Assembly (NCBI GenBank): GCA_001566965.1
Contig: LSNW01000013.1
Coordinates: forward strand, 62,001 to 126,000
Direction of reading: 5' to 3'
Length of the DNA: 64,000 bases
Source: Methylothermaceae bacteria B42
GTDB taxonomy: Bacteria > Pseudomonadota > Gammaproteobacteria > Methylococcales > Methylothermaceae
Notes under the pieces: model-generated
The model's input: the letters and a program-made list of their open reading frames with translations, nothing else
Told to the model about the DNA's origin: nothing
The model's database searches: none
Shown: piece after piece, positions 39,401 through 48,873 of the stretch
How positions within the stretch are numbered: the first letter of the stretch is position 1
How the letters are laid out: each line of letters starts with the position of its first letter
Translations under genes and position numbers: made by a program

Positions 39401-40326
39401 AGAATTTCATATTTTTCCGGATGATGCTTGCGCAAGGCCTCGGCGGTCTCGCGGATATCCCTTTCGCCGGTGAGAAAGACCAAAATATCGGCCAGATTTT
39501 CCCGCGCCAGCTCATCCACTCCCGCCAGAATGCCATCCACCATTTCTTTATCCGTAGCCTCGCCTTCGGCCAGGGAGCGGTAGCGGATTTCCACCGGGAA
39601 GCTGCGTCCGGAAACTTCAATAATGGGGGCCTTGCCAAAATGCTCGGAAAAACGCTGGGGGTCAATGGTGGCGGAGGTAATAATGATTTTGAGATCGGGC
39701 CTTCTGGGAAGCAACCATTTGAGATACCCCAGCAAAAAGTCGATATTGAGGCTGCGTTCATGGGCTTCGTCAATAATCAGGGTATCGTACTGGGAAAGAA
39801 AGCGGTCGTTTTGGGTTTCGGCCAGCAAAATCCCATCGGTCATGAGTTTAATCAGGGTTTCAGGCCGGGTCTTGTCGCTGAAGCGGATTTTATACCCCAC
39901 CAAATTGCCCATCTCTTGTCCCAGTTCTTCGGCAATCCTCGATGCCACGCAGCGGGTGGCAATCCGCCGGGGTTGGGTATGGCCGATCAATCCGTGAACG
40001 CCGCGCCCGACTTCGAGACAGATCTTCGGCAACTGAGTGGTTTTTCCAGAACCTGTCTCCCCGCAAACGACAATCACCTGATTGTCCCGAAGCGCCTGGG
40101 CGATATCGTCTTTTTTATCCGCTACCGGCAACTCAGGGTAAGATAATGGGGGAATGCTGGCCCGCCTCGCCTCTGCTTGGGAAACCGATTGCTCCACGGC
40201 ACTGATCAATGCCGCGAGCTTTTCCTCTGCCGGCTGCTTTCCAAGCCTCTGGGCTTGCTGCCGTAATTTATGGCGGTCTTGGGTCATGCAGCGGGTTATT
40301 TGCTCTAGTAAATCATTCAATACCAT
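36460..40326 (-). CDS. hrpA: ATP-dependent RNA helicase HrpA (DEAH box)
   Basis: A 1288-residue DEAH-box helicase, the usual HrpA length. Motif I is GETGSGKTTQLPKICLE near residue 90, motif II IIDEAHERSLN near 185, motif III ITSATIDPQRF, then LSTNVAETSLTVPGIRAVVDTG and QRAGRCGR (motif VI) near 390. The HA2/OB region and the long HrpA-specific C-terminal half (DUF3418) follow. In E. coli HrpA resolves stalled ribosomes and processes mRNA. It is divergent from the diguanylate cyclase gene. Confidence 0.96.
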   Translation of the reverse strand: MVLNDLLEQITRCMTQDRHKLRQQAQRLGKQPAEEKLAALISAVEQSVSQAEARRASIPPLSYPELPVADKKDDIAQALRDNQVIVVCGETGSGKTTQLPKICLEVGRGVHGLIGHTQPRRIATRCVASRIAEELGQEMGNLVGYKIRFSDKTRPETLIKLMTDGILLAETQNDRFLSQYDTLIIDEAHERSLNIDFLLGYLKWLLPRRPDLKIIITSATIDPQRFSEHFGKAPIIEVSGRSFPVEIRYRSLAEGEATDKEMVDGILAGVDELARENLADILVFLTGERDIRETAEALRKHHPEKYEILPLYARLSAKEQQRIFQTGGRPRVILSTNVAETSLTVPGIRAVVDTGLARISRFSPRSKLQRLPIEPISQASAKQRAGRCGRVAPGVCIRLYSEEDLLGRPQFTDPEIRRTNLAAVILQMKALRLGDIERFPFIDPPDARQIRSGIKLLQELQALDDKGQLTDIGRTLIKFPIDPRLGRMLVAAKEQNCLTEMLVIVSALSIQDPRERPADQAQAADAKHAQWRDEQSDFLSFLKLWQLYTERQKHLSKNQLRKFCREHFLSYLRMREWQDIHSQLQEVVKGELRWRPNQQPAEYQEIHRAIVSGLLSHIGFRKDKFEYEGARGLKFFIFPGSGLFKTRPRWLVSAEQVETSKVYARINARIEPQWVEQMAGHLLKRHYYDPHWERKARRVAAFERVTLFGLTLVERRKVPYEKLDPKKAREIFIRSALVEQDYDCRLAFFRHNQALLEEFGLLQHKVRRVDLMVDEGWLFDFYDQRIPADICNGADFERWYRQIVRHQPDTLKLTRELIARHEGDLRTTDFPDHWTKGDLQLPLRYRFEPGHEEDGVSVEVPLGVLPQLQQADFDWLVPGMLQEKLIFLLKGLPKGYRRRLVPIPDTAQRLAEALTFGQGEFYRVVAKALLRVSGIEMNPAQLREAELPDHLKMNFKILDERGRIVAQGRDLERLKTKLTLKAQQGFKRAATSELTRSGCKSWEFGDLSKTHKMSKNGQVVLGFPAVVDEGEACGVGLFATEAEASKAHRRGLCRLIRLNLSKDVKYLRRQLPLGSADELIYAKLPKHPFLYADEKQQSLLDDMVDLVIDEVFLDVVETIRSKDAFEACLARHRGELLTKAQEMGGKVKAILAQIHQCKISFTEMKHLHQSATGADIQEQLSLLVYQGFLRHTPWSRLRELPRYLKALQYRLEKAQYELAKDEMKIQKIRPFWQAYWKRVKAGGIEPEIDPFRWSLEEFRVSLFAQPIKTAFPISEKRLAKAWEAYEAA

Positions 40327-40393
40327 TTGAAAAATGCTCGATACCAGCTAAATTTGTATCTGATACGATCAAACAACCTAAAGATGCCATTGA

Positions 40394-41500
40394 TTGTTTG
40401 ATTTTAATAAACAATTTAAAAAACTATTTGCTTGCATGCCTGAAGATAAAATTTCTTTCATTCCCCGATATCACGAAACCCCGGAACAAGCCGCGGAATA
40501 TCTCCGGCTAACCTTACCGTGGCTGGCAAAATTCAAGCTTCCCATGAATCCGATTAATTATGCCATAGGCTATGATTACATCGCCGGCAACAACCGGCTG
40601 CTTAGGGAAGCCATTGATAATTTGACTAAAAACCAGCAATCTTTGACCGAAGCCCATTGCATTCAATTCTATAGACAATATATTCTCGACGAGGCCGCCC
40701 GCCGTTTTGAAAAAGTGGGGGATTCATTAAGCCACCTGGTTCAACAAACGCTGCAGGAGGTTGAAAAAACCGAGGCCCAAGCCAGCCAGTCCAGCGTTAA
40801 TTTGGAGGAACAAGCCCAGGCATTGTCGACACAGCCGCCGGAAAAAATCGCCGAAGTCTTGCAAAATGTCATTCAAGAAACCCGCGCCCTGGCGGAAACC
40901 GGCAGCCAACTTAAAAATAATCTGCATTACACCAACCTAGAAATCACCCAACTTCGGGCCGAGTTGGAAATGATGAAAGAGGCCGCCTTCACCGACGCTT
41001 TGACCGGCCTCCTCAACCGGCGTGCATTCGATATGAGAATTCAGCACGTGGTGGCAATGTTTCCCCACGAATTTTCCAGCGTATTTCTGTTAATTCTAGA
41101 CTTGGATCACTTTAAAAAGATTAACGATAATTTCGGTCATTTGACCGGCGATAAAGTCCTGCGTTTTACCGCACATCTCATCAAAAAATATCTGCCCAAA
41201 GGCCAAGCCGCGGCCCGCTACGGAGGTGAAGAAATCGCCATCTTGCTCGCCAACGTCAACCGTGAAGAAGCCATTAACGTGGCGGAAAATATCCGCTCTG
41301 AATTGGCCAAAAGCCGGCTGCAACGCAAAGACAATGGCGAACCCATTGGCCAAGTGACCGTGTCCGTCGGTGTCGCCAGCCTAAGAGAAGGCGATTCCAT
41401 CGATGATTTGATCGAGCGCGCCGACACCGCCCTTTATGAAGCCAAAAAACAAGGCCGTAACCGGGTGGTTGACAGCGAACAGTCAGCCACCGCAGCCTAA
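40394..41500 (+). CDS. Diguanylate cyclase (GGDEF domain)
   Basis: Makes c-di-GMP from two GTP. The first ~135 residues are a helical region (TLPWLAKFKLPMNPINYAIGYDYIAGNN) also seen in other GGDEF proteins. A coiled-coil linker (~135-195) leads to a GGDEF domain with DALTGLLNRRAF, DLDHFKKINDNFGH and the active site RYGGEEI. The inhibitory RxxD site upstream of GGEE is absent, so product inhibition is probably weak. The start is uncertain: TTG at 40394 gives 368 residues, ATG at 40436 gives 354, neither with a clear ribosome-binding site. Its 3' end overlaps the convergent gene by 18 bp. Confidence 0.92.
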   Translation: MFDFNKQFKKLFACMPEDKISFIPRYHETPEQAAEYLRLTLPWLAKFKLPMNPINYAIGYDYIAGNNRLLREAIDNLTKNQQSLTEAHCIQFYRQYILDEAARRFEKVGDSLSHLVQQTLQEVEKTEAQASQSSVNLEEQAQALSTQPPEKIAEVLQNVIQETRALAETGSQLKNNLHYTNLEITQLRAELEMMKEAAFTDALTGLLNRRAFDMRIQHVVAMFPHEFSSVFLLILDLDHFKKINDNFGHLTGDKVLRFTAHLIKKYLPKGQAAARYGGEEIAILLANVNREEAINVAENIRSELAKSRLQRKDNGEPIGQVTVSVGVASLREGDSIDDLIERADTALYEAKKQGRNRVVDSEQSATAA

Positions 41501-43537
41501 ACCGGGATTAGATGGCAGTATTCGATTCTTAAGTTTAGAAGGCCATCCAAACCGCCACCACCAGCCCGCAATCATCCGCCACACAAAACGTCTAGTGGCC
41601 GCGTGTAACGCATGATAGCCCGTCCATACCCGCAACCATTGCGCTTGCACTACCGGCTCACCTGCACAGGCAAAGGTATCGAGATAGGCAATTATCGCAT
41701 CTTGGGCCCAGGCAGCATGGCCGGAAGCCAAATTATCAATCGACTGATGCAGGCGGACGATAGTTGGATCGATTCCCCAGTAGGTCAATTCTTCCGCCAA
41801 GGTTTGATAAGTTTCCCCTAGTCCATTCAACTCTATCGCCAGATTCAACCCTAGTATCTCCGGCAGAAACTCTCCGGGCAATTGGCCAATGGCCAAAAGA
41901 AAAGCCGGCAAATCGAAAGCGCCCTTGATAAACCCGGGATGATTGATAAATGCCTCACTGTCGAAAGGCGGCAGTTCGATGGACAGTTCCGCCAACAGCT
42001 TCCTGTAAACATTGGCATGATTTTGCGCCACCTTCCCGGCGCCCAGTTCATCCCGGAAGATCGCCCAGAGGTGATTCCCTATGGCGGGATAACGCTGTGA
42101 AACCAAAGCCGAATACTGCAGCCAGGCGCCATCCATCAAAATAGCCGGCGCCAATTGCTCAATGCCCCAAATGTAGGCTTCCCTGGAAATTTTAGGCGCC
42201 GAAGGCGGCTGCGGCTCTGAGCGGCATTGTCGCTGGTGCCTAATTTCAATGGTTTCCTTCAACCTTTCAGGCGAATAGTCAAACTGGGTCCGGCGCGCTT
42301 TTCTTTGGGCAATTGACAGAATTTTTCGCACATAAGACCGGGCCATAGGAAGACTTCGAGCTAGGTTGTCTTGTTGGAGTAAGTCTAAATAAAGTTTAGG
42401 GACGGAACTTGATTCAACCAGCTCGGAAGCTGCTTTTCTGGTAACCACAATAGCCGTATTTGTCAGTGGAGTCGCCCCACTACCTGAGAAAATTGCGCCC
42501 GTTTGGAAAGGGCGTCTTTCGTTAATCAACCACTGTTTAATTATTTCGATTTCATGCTCACTAAAAACCCCGAACATGGGCCCTTCAAAGGTGATGGAAT
42601 GCTGAAAAAACCGGCTGTCCTCAGGTTTTTCCAAATTCAGGAAAGGTGAACCCAGAAAGGCTTGCAGAAACCTTTCGCCATTCCCTTCGTTTAAGAGCAA
42701 AAACCACGATTCCAACGAACGCCCTTGCCATTCCACCCGGTGATGCATGCCTTTGGCATAACGGGCTTTTTGGCGGAATATCGACAACACTTGCTGGCGT
42801 AAGTTTTGCTTGTGTTGCCAATGGGCCTGCCATGCCTGTATCCACGTATTTGTCCGGTTGAGAAAAAAGTCTTTCCCCCGTTTTACCCGCTGGATTTCCT
42901 CGTTGGAAAGTGAGCATTGACTGAAGATTGCATCAATTGTCTGGGCAAGTGAGGCACAATCTCCGGCATCAGAGGATTTTTCTAACCAGTTGGAAAGATG
43001 AAACAACCCACCACCCAATTGGGCATAGGCTTGGGTCAAGCCAAGAATTTCCCACGGATAACGCCCGCCCGTCCGCCCCAACGCCAACAGGGTAGCGCCA
43101 TCTTGCCAAATCACAGGATCCGAATGGATTTTATCCAGCCACCCATAGTGACTCGCAACCGGGCTTAGGCCATCGAAAGAATACATTGGATAACAGGCCT
43201 GAAACAGCCGCCGAACCAGGGATTGCGCTTGCAGCCACAACGCCCCCACCGGTGTATGGGCATTGGCCATGTGGACGACGGTATCCAGCCAACAGCCTTC
43301 AATGGCACCCAATGGAGCGAACCAAGACCGCCAATCTTCCCATGGTAAATCGGCCGCAAAACATTCAATCGACTCTTTTAAATCCGTCAGTGATGTATTG
43401 ATATCGGGGCTGGCCTGATCTTGACATTGAAATACATCATTCAGCCATGCTTCCGCCTCCTGAAACCATATGGGCTGCCACTGTAATTGCGCCCAGCGGT
43501 AATAGGTTTCTTTTTCTGGCGGCAATAATTCAGGCAT
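41483..43537 (-). CDS. Large protein with C-terminal haem-oxygenase-like iron (HDO-type) domain
   Basis: 684 residues from the ATG at 43537, which overlaps the carbamoyltransferase stop by 8 nt. The N-terminal ~400 residues are Trp-rich and not recognised. The C-terminal ~250 residues resemble the iron-containing redox enzyme / haem-oxygenase-like family (PF14518-type). Likely metal ligands lie in FRDELGAGKVAQNH (Glu and His near 475-485), LAIELNGLG (Glu) and LHQSIDNLASGHAAWA (His, Asp, His). Relatives include oxidases and oxygenases of amino acids or fatty acids in specialised metabolism. The substrate is unknown. Confidence 0.65.
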   Translation of the reverse strand: MPELLPPEKETYYRWAQLQWQPIWFQEAEAWLNDVFQCQDQASPDINTSLTDLKESIECFAADLPWEDWRSWFAPLGAIEGCWLDTVVHMANAHTPVGALWLQAQSLVRRLFQACYPMYSFDGLSPVASHYGWLDKIHSDPVIWQDGATLLALGRTGGRYPWEILGLTQAYAQLGGGLFHLSNWLEKSSDAGDCASLAQTIDAIFSQCSLSNEEIQRVKRGKDFFLNRTNTWIQAWQAHWQHKQNLRQQVLSIFRQKARYAKGMHHRVEWQGRSLESWFLLLNEGNGERFLQAFLGSPFLNLEKPEDSRFFQHSITFEGPMFGVFSEHEIEIIKQWLINERRPFQTGAIFSGSGATPLTNTAIVVTRKAASELVESSSVPKLYLDLLQQDNLARSLPMARSYVRKILSIAQRKARRTQFDYSPERLKETIEIRHQRQCRSEPQPPSAPKISREAYIWGIEQLAPAILMDGAWLQYSALVSQRYPAIGNHLWAIFRDELGAGKVAQNHANVYRKLLAELSIELPPFDSEAFINHPGFIKGAFDLPAFLLAIGQLPGEFLPEILGLNLAIELNGLGETYQTLAEELTYWGIDPTIVRLHQSIDNLASGHAAWAQDAIIAYLDTFACAGEPVVQAQWLRVWTGYHALHAATRRFVWRMIAGWWWRFGWPSKLKNRILPSNPGLGCGG

Positions 43538-45275
43538 GGGGCTTTTGGAAAAGATAATCACCAATCACCAGCGCATCCAGACCCGAGGTCATAAATACCG
43601 CCACGGCATCTTCCACGCCGTGGACCATGGGTTTCCCCATTTGATTCAAGCTGGTATTGAGCAGCACCGGCACCCCTGTTTGGCGATGAAACGCACTCAA
43701 CAATTGGTGAAATTTTCGATTCCATTCCCGTCGCACGCTTTGTACCCGGCCGGTGCCATCCACGTGCACCACCGCCGGCACTTGGTTTGCTTTCTCCTTG
43801 CGGAAATTTAAGGTTCTTTCCATAAAAGGTGAGACTTGATAATCCTGAAAATATTCCTCGCCATAGTCATCCAAGATGGCCGGGGCGAACGGACGAAACG
43901 CTTCGCGGAACTTTACCCTGGCATTGAGTTTGTCTTTCATTTGCCGATCCCGGGGATCGGCCAAAATGGAACGGTTCCCCAAGGCTCTGGGACCGAACTC
44001 CGCCCGCCCCTGCACCCAGGCAATCAGCTTGCCTTCCGCCAACAATGAGGCAGTTCTTTCACAAATCGTATCTGGCAAATGCTCGACAGACAGCCCGCCA
44101 AATTGAATCAATCGCTGCAGCCGCACGTCGGCGATATCACTGCCAAGATAAGGTGATAAACAGTCCCCGCCAGGCCATTCCGCACCCGGATGATCCTGAC
44201 GCCATGCTAACCAGGCAGCGCCAAGAGCAGTCCCGTCATCGGCCGGCGCGGAAGGCACATGCAACCGGATAAAAGGCGTGTTTGCCATCAGTTGCCCGTT
44301 GGTCACCGAATTCAAGGCGCATCCTCCGCCCAATATCAAATTGTGACAGGGGTGCCTGTCGTATAAATTGTTTACCAATTGCGTCATCAACCGGGTAAAA
44401 AACACCTGCCCGGTCTTGGCCAGATCCGCCGCTTCCAACGCAGGTGCCTGCGGCTGGCGACGGATTTTTTTAAAGGCTTGGATATCAGCCGAGATTGCGG
44501 TCATATCCTGACGCAGCCCTAACCCCTCCACCCACAGCATTTGCTCGAACCGCCGCAGCCAGGCTTCATTCACCTTACCGTAGGAAGCCAATCCCATAAC
44601 TTTGCCTTCCTCTCCCTGCCACCAATGAAAACCGCATAATTCGGTCAACCACATATAAAAGAAACCGAGGCTGGCGATATTTCGGTCCGTGTACAAAGGG
44701 GTAATGTTTCCACGGTCGTAGTGGTAGGCCGCAATAGCACCGCGCTCGCCATAGGAATCGACTATCAGACACGCCGCCTCCGAAAAAGGGCTGCTCAGAC
44801 AAGCCGCCGCCGCGTGGCAGTCATGATGTTTGAAATATTTGAAATCCAGGCGGGTTCCAGGAAAACGCTCGCATACCTGGCGAACCAAATTGAGCCCTCC
44901 CATTGAGCGGCTGACGTGCTGGCAAGCCAGCATGTGGAATAGCTTGTATTTTTCCAGGAAGGTTGAATGGTCCCGATAACCCTTGGCCACCAGTCCGGGA
45001 GCAGTGAAGTACCCGAGCCAGCGGCTGACCGGTTCATACCAGGGCCGGCGTTGGCTCCAATTGAAGGCGATGATCCACTGGGCCTGTGGATCGCAATACC
45101 GTTCCAACCAGGCGGCAATCTGCGGAAAGGGATCGGGCGGGCAATTGAGGGCCCGCTTGTATTGCAACGACCGTTCAGCGGCTTCCGCAAAAATGACATT
45201 ACCTTCCCCATCTACGATCGCAATGGCAGGATCGTGATAAGTGATGCACAGGCCGACATAGATTTTTTTTGTCAT
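43530..45275 (-). CDS. Carbamoyltransferase (NodU/CmcH/TobZ family)
   Basis: A 581-residue two-domain O-carbamoyltransferase. The N-terminal Kae1-like domain carries KHHDCHAAAACLSSPF near residue 150, which binds metal and carbamoyl-adenylate. GGGCALNSVTNGQL lies near 315, and the C-terminal YrdC-related region includes GRAEFGPRALGNRSILADPR near 420. Such enzymes transfer the carbamoyl group of carbamoyl phosphate to a hydroxyl of a secondary metabolite or Nod factor. A GGAGCG site precedes the ATG. Overlap with the iron-domain gene implies a shared product. Not HypF, as the acylphosphatase and zinc-finger parts are missing. Confidence 0.88.
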   Translation of the reverse strand: MTKKIYVGLCITYHDPAIAIVDGEGNVIFAEAAERSLQYKRALNCPPDPFPQIAAWLERYCDPQAQWIIAFNWSQRRPWYEPVSRWLGYFTAPGLVAKGYRDHSTFLEKYKLFHMLACQHVSRSMGGLNLVRQVCERFPGTRLDFKYFKHHDCHAAAACLSSPFSEAACLIVDSYGERGAIAAYHYDRGNITPLYTDRNIASLGFFYMWLTELCGFHWWQGEEGKVMGLASYGKVNEAWLRRFEQMLWVEGLGLRQDMTAISADIQAFKKIRRQPQAPALEAADLAKTGQVFFTRLMTQLVNNLYDRHPCHNLILGGGCALNSVTNGQLMANTPFIRLHVPSAPADDGTALGAAWLAWRQDHPGAEWPGGDCLSPYLGSDIADVRLQRLIQFGGLSVEHLPDTICERTASLLAEGKLIAWVQGRAEFGPRALGNRSILADPRDRQMKDKLNARVKFREAFRPFAPAILDDYGEEYFQDYQVSPFMERTLNFRKEKANQVPAVVHVDGTGRVQSVRREWNRKFHQLLSAFHRQTGVPVLLNTSLNQMGKPMVHGVEDAVAVFMTSGLDALVIGDYLFQKPHA

Positions 45276-45352
45276 AGATACGCTCCGGTGTCATGGTAAT
45301 TCTCTTGCTGGCGAATTAACATAGGCATGACTCGTAAAATCTATTTACGTTT

Positions 45353-45532
45353 AACCTAAATTTTGCAAGTGATCCGAGCACCAAGGGTATCAAACAAGGC
45401 TTTAGGCAAGGCGGCAAGGCAATTTTCGCGCAGGCGTAGCAGCGCTACTTCGAGCATAAAATTGGTGCAGTCAATGCAGCATAAAGGCTTGATTTGACAG
45501 CAGAATGCCGAAGCACTTGCAGAATTTAGGTT
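45353..45532 (-). mobile_element. MITE-like repeat element, copy B (180 bp)
   Basis: The reverse complement is collinear with the element at 24150-24327, with scattered substitutions. The terminal inverted repeats are AACCTAAATTTTGCAAGT (45353-45370) and ACTTGCAGAATTTAGGTT (45515-45532), one mismatch apart. It fills most of the 360-bp gap between the carbamoyltransferase start and the CDGSH gene. The open frame inside it (stop near 45356) is an artefact of the repeat. No flanking direct repeat is evident. Confidence 0.85.
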
Positions 45533-45634
45533 TATTAACTTTGTGCAGACAAGGTGCTGGGGGCTTCCTAAAGCAGACCATCCATGGCGGCCCGAGCAGT
45601 TACTCATGAATTAAAATTCACACGGAGGCATACC

Positions 45635-45877
45635 ATGACCGAACCTGTCATTGCCAGTAAATCCCCATTCCCAGTGGAAGTAGAAGCCGGCGAAACCTAT
45701 TATTGGTGCGCCTGCGGCTTGAGCAAAGACCAGCCTTTTTGCGATGGTTCCCACAAGGGCACCGGCATTACCCCCGTTGCCTGGCAAGCAAGCAAGGATG
45801 AAACCGTCTATTTCTGTGGCTGCAAACGCACAGGTTCACCACCGATGTGTGACGGCACCCACAAAACGTTGAGCTGA
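45635..45877 (+). CDS. Dual CDGSH iron-sulphur domain protein
   Basis: An 80-residue protein from the ATG at 45635, preceded by GGAGG. Two CDGSH-type modules are visible: CACGLSKDQPFCDGSH near residue 30 and CGCKRTGSPPMCDGTH near 62, each with the three-Cys one-His ligand set for a labile 2Fe-2S cluster. Bacterial members are electron or cluster carriers of mostly unknown role. It stands alone between the repeat element and the convergent gcvPB gene. Confidence 0.92.
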   Translation: MTEPVIASKSPFPVEVEAGETYYWCACGLSKDQPFCDGSHKGTGITPVAWQASKDETVYFCGCKRTGSPPMCDGTHKTLS

Positions 45878-46027
45878 ATGATAGGGGAACGAGACAGGAA
45901 GTTTACTTCGCTCGCGGGGTATCGATTGCGCTTATCCAGGGCGTGAGCGCCCTCGGCAAAAGCTCCTTACTCCAGCTTAGGTTCTTAATCCCTCGAGGCA
46001 TGGGGCGGGAGACAAAGCCCAGAATGA

Positions 46028-47491
46028 TTAGGAAGCCGGACTTTCCCGCCAGGCAAGATCGGGATGTTTGGCCGCGCGCACCTCATCCAGCCGTTTGAGC
46101 GGCAGTGTGTGAGGGGCTTGCTTGAGTTTCTCCGGTTCGTTTTCCGCTTCTTGTTTGATCTGAATCATGGCCTCGATAAAAACATCGAGGGTTTCTTTAG
46201 TTTCGGTTTCGGTAGGTTCGATCAACATGCACTCTGGCACCAACAACGGAAAGTAAATGGTTGGGGCATGAAAGCCATAGTCCAGAAGACGCTTGGCGAA
46301 ATCGAGCGCTGTCACGCCGGTTTCTTTAGCCAGATGCTTCAAGGTGATCAAAAATTCGTGGGCCGCGCGCCGGTCCGGGTAAGCTGCTTCAAACCCGGCT
46401 TCCTTTAATTTTTGCAACATATAATTGGCATTGAGGGTGGCGTACTCGGCCACCCGCACCATCCCCTCAGCCCCCAGCAATTTGATATAGACATAAGCGC
46501 GCAACAACACCCCCACATTGCCGGCAAAGGCCGACAACCTGCCAATGGTTTGCGGCCTTTCGTCTTCGGTGATCCAATGGTACTGGCCTTGGCCATTTTT
46601 CCCCACCATCGGCACCGGCAGAAAGGGCGCCAATTTTTCGTTGGCGCCGATGGGCCCGGCGCCGGGACCGCCACCACCGTGGGGCGTGGAGAAAGTCTTG
46701 TGTAAATTCAGATGTATCACGTCGAACCCCATATCCCCAGGCCGAACCTTGCCGAGAATGGCGTTCAGGTTGGCGCCGTCGTAATAGAACAGTCCGCCGG
46801 CGCCGCGAACGATGGTCTCGATTGCTTGAATACGGCGCTCGAATACCCCCAGGGTGGAAGGGTTGGTCAGCATGATTCCAGCGGTTTGCGGTCCCACTGC
46901 CTGACGCAAGGCTTCTAAATCCAGATCGCCGTGACGGTCGGTGGGAATCTCCCGCACCGAATAACCACCCATACTGGCGGAAGCCGGATTGGTGCCGTGG
47001 GCGGCATCGGGCACTAAAATTTCCGTGCGCTGATGATCTCCCCGGGACTGATGATAAGCGCGGATCATGGCGACTCCTGCAAATTCGCCTTGAGCCCCGG
47101 CGGCAGGCGTCAAGGACATTTCCGCCATGCCTGTGATTTCCCGCAGGCTTTCCTGCAATTCATGCAAGCAGGCCAGCAAGCCTTGAATAGAATTGGCGCC
47201 CGTCGCAGGATGACCGCCGAGAAATTGGGGCTGTTTGGCCAGCACATCACAAACTTTGGGGTTGTACTTCATGGTGCACGACCCCAAAGGATAAAAGTGG
47301 GTATCGATGGAAAAATTCTGCTGGGACAAGCGGGTGTAATGACGTACTACATCCAATTCCGAGACTTCGGGCAGTTTCGGCGGCTGGCGGCGCAGCAAAT
47401 GTTCGGGAATATCCGAAGGCAAGGCGGCCGGCTGGCGTGGCCATTGCGCTGAAATGCGGCGGCCGGGCCGGGAACGTTCAAAAATCAGCAT
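46028..47491 (-). CDS. gcvPB: Glycine dehydrogenase (decarboxylating) subunit 2
   Basis: The C-terminal half of the split P-protein of the glycine cleavage system, carrying the PLP lysine in [20 protein letters not shown] near residue 270. It decarboxylates glycine and passes aminomethyl to lipoyl-GcvH. 487 residues from the ATG at 47491 with a strong GGAGG site; a TTG 15 nt upstream is also open. It starts 12 bp after gcvPA and ends the gcvT-H-PA-PB operon. Confidence 0.96.
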   Translation of the reverse strand: MLIFERSRPGRRISAQWPRQPAALPSDIPEHLLRRQPPKLPEVSELDVVRHYTRLSQQNFSIDTHFYPLGSCTMKYNPKVCDVLAKQPQFLGGHPATGANSIQGLLACLHELQESLREITGMAEMSLTPAAGAQGEFAGVAMIRAYHQSRGDHQRTEILVPDAAHGTNPASASMGGYSVREIPTDRHGDLDLEALRQAVGPQTAGIMLTNPSTLGVFERRIQAIETIVRGAGGLFYYDGANLNAILGKVRPGDMGFDVIHLNLHKTFSTPHGGGGPGAGPIGANEKLAPFLPVPMVGKNGQGQYHWITEDERPQTIGRLSAFAGNVGVLLRAYVYIKLLGAEGMVRVAEYATLNANYMLQKLKEAGFEAAYPDRRAAHEFLITLKHLAKETGVTALDFAKRLLDYGFHAPTIYFPLLVPECMLIEPTETETKETLDVFIEAMIQIKQEAENEPEKLKQAPHTLPLKRLDEVRAAKHPDLAWRESPAS

Positions 47492-47502
47492 GCACCCTCC
47501 TC

Positions 47503-48861
47503 TCAAGCATTGATAACAGCAGCCAACTGGTCGGTGTAGCGTTCGATATCATCCCGGCTGCAGGTTTCAGTGGCGCATACTAAGACGGCATTGGGTAATA
47601 CCGGATAATGGCGGCTTAAAGCAATCCCTCCTAAAATACCCTGCCTAGATAGACTTTCAAGCACCACTTCTGCCGGCTTCGGTAGGATCAATACCCCTTC
47701 GTGAAAAGCAGCGCCATCAAATCCCTTCTCTACCCCACGTATTTGCGTCAGCCGGGTAATCAGCCGGTTTAGATTCTCGTGACAAACCACCGCCACCCGC
47801 GCCAATCCTTCCGGGCCAAGCAGCGCCATATACACGGCTGCCGCCGCGGTCAGCAACCCTTGATTGGTACAAATATTGGACGTGGCCTTGGAACGGCGGA
47901 TATGTTGTTCGCGGGCTTGCAGCGTCAAGACATAACCGCGGCGGCCCTCGCTGTCCACCGTGGCCCCGGCGATACGGCCGGGAAGCTGGCGGACAAAGTC
48001 CTTGCGGCAAGTCATAAAGCCAAAATAGGGGCCACCCAAGGATAAGGGAATACCCAAGGGCTGGCCATCCCCACAGGCAATGTCCGCGCCGTTTGCGCCC
48101 CATTCTCCCGGTGGTTTTAACATCGCCATCGCCGTGGGATTCACCACCGCAACGGATAATGCCCGCTGCTGCGCCGCCCAGTCTGTCATTGCGTCAACGT
48201 CTTCAAGCACGCCAAAATAATTGGGCTGGGGGATGACCACCGCAGTGATATCTTCGTCACGGTAAGCTTCCAACGCTTCCAAAGAAGTTCGACCAGTCTG
48301 GCGATCGAAGGGAATCTCGATGAGTTCGATGGCTTGATTGGCGACAATGGTAGCCGCTACCTGGCGGTAAATGGGATGCACGGAGGTAGGCACGAGGACC
48401 TTTTTGGAATGGCTATGACGGTTGGCCCTTACCGCCATCAAGATCGCTTCGGCCAAGGCAGAAGCGCCGTCATACAAAGAAGCGTTGGACACCTCCATCG
48501 CCAGCAATTGGGTCATCATGCTTTGGTATTCGTAGACCAATTGCAGGGTACCCTGACTGGCCTCGGCTTGATAGGGAGTGTAAGCCGAATAATATTCCCC
48601 CCGGCCGACAATCTCCCACACCGCAGCCGGAATGTGATGATCGTAGGCCCCGCCGCCGGCAAAACAGAGCTGACGGGTATTTTGTTCCGCCCGTTCCCGC
48701 AGCAATCGCTGAACTTCCATTTCCGACATCCCCGCCGGTAAATCGAGACTTGCACAGCGCAAGCCCTTGGGAATTTCATCGAAAAGCGCAGCCAGGGAAT
48801 CCAGTCCCAAGGCCGCAAGCATCGCCTGCCGGTCTTCCTCAGTGTGGGGAATGAAAGGCAT
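47503..48861 (-). CDS. gcvPA: Glycine dehydrogenase (decarboxylating) subunit 1
   Basis: The N-terminal half of the split P-protein, 452 residues. It opens with [18 protein letters not shown], contains [18 protein letters not shown] and the conserved [20 protein letters not shown] segment, and lacks the PLP-binding lysine, which is in GcvPB. The two halves form an alpha2beta2 enzyme. It starts 12 bp after gcvH. Confidence 0.96.
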   Translation of the reverse strand: MPFIPHTEEDRQAMLAALGLDSLAALFDEIPKGLRCASLDLPAGMSEMEVQRLLRERAEQNTRQLCFAGGGAYDHHIPAAVWEIVGRGEYYSAYTPYQAEASQGTLQLVYEYQSMMTQLLAMEVSNASLYDGASALAEAILMAVRANRHSHSKKVLVPTSVHPIYRQVAATIVANQAIELIEIPFDRQTGRTSLEALEAYRDEDITAVVIPQPNYFGVLEDVDAMTDWAAQQRALSVAVVNPTAMAMLKPPGEWGANGADIACGDGQPLGIPLSLGGPYFGFMTCRKDFVRQLPGRIAGATVDSEGRRGYVLTLQAREQHIRRSKATSNICTNQGLLTAAAAVYMALLGPEGLARVAVVCHENLNRLITRLTQIRGVEKGFDGAAFHEGVLILPKPAEVVLESLSRQGILGGIALSRHYPVLPNAVLVCATETCSRDDIERYTDQLAAVINA

Positions 48862-48873
48862 GGGGCGGACTCG

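Noticed and set aside
45356-45607. Minus-strand 83-codon frame near the CDGSH gene
   Set aside because: Mostly the repeat element read in frame; the same residues appear in the other copy, so it is a repeat artefact.
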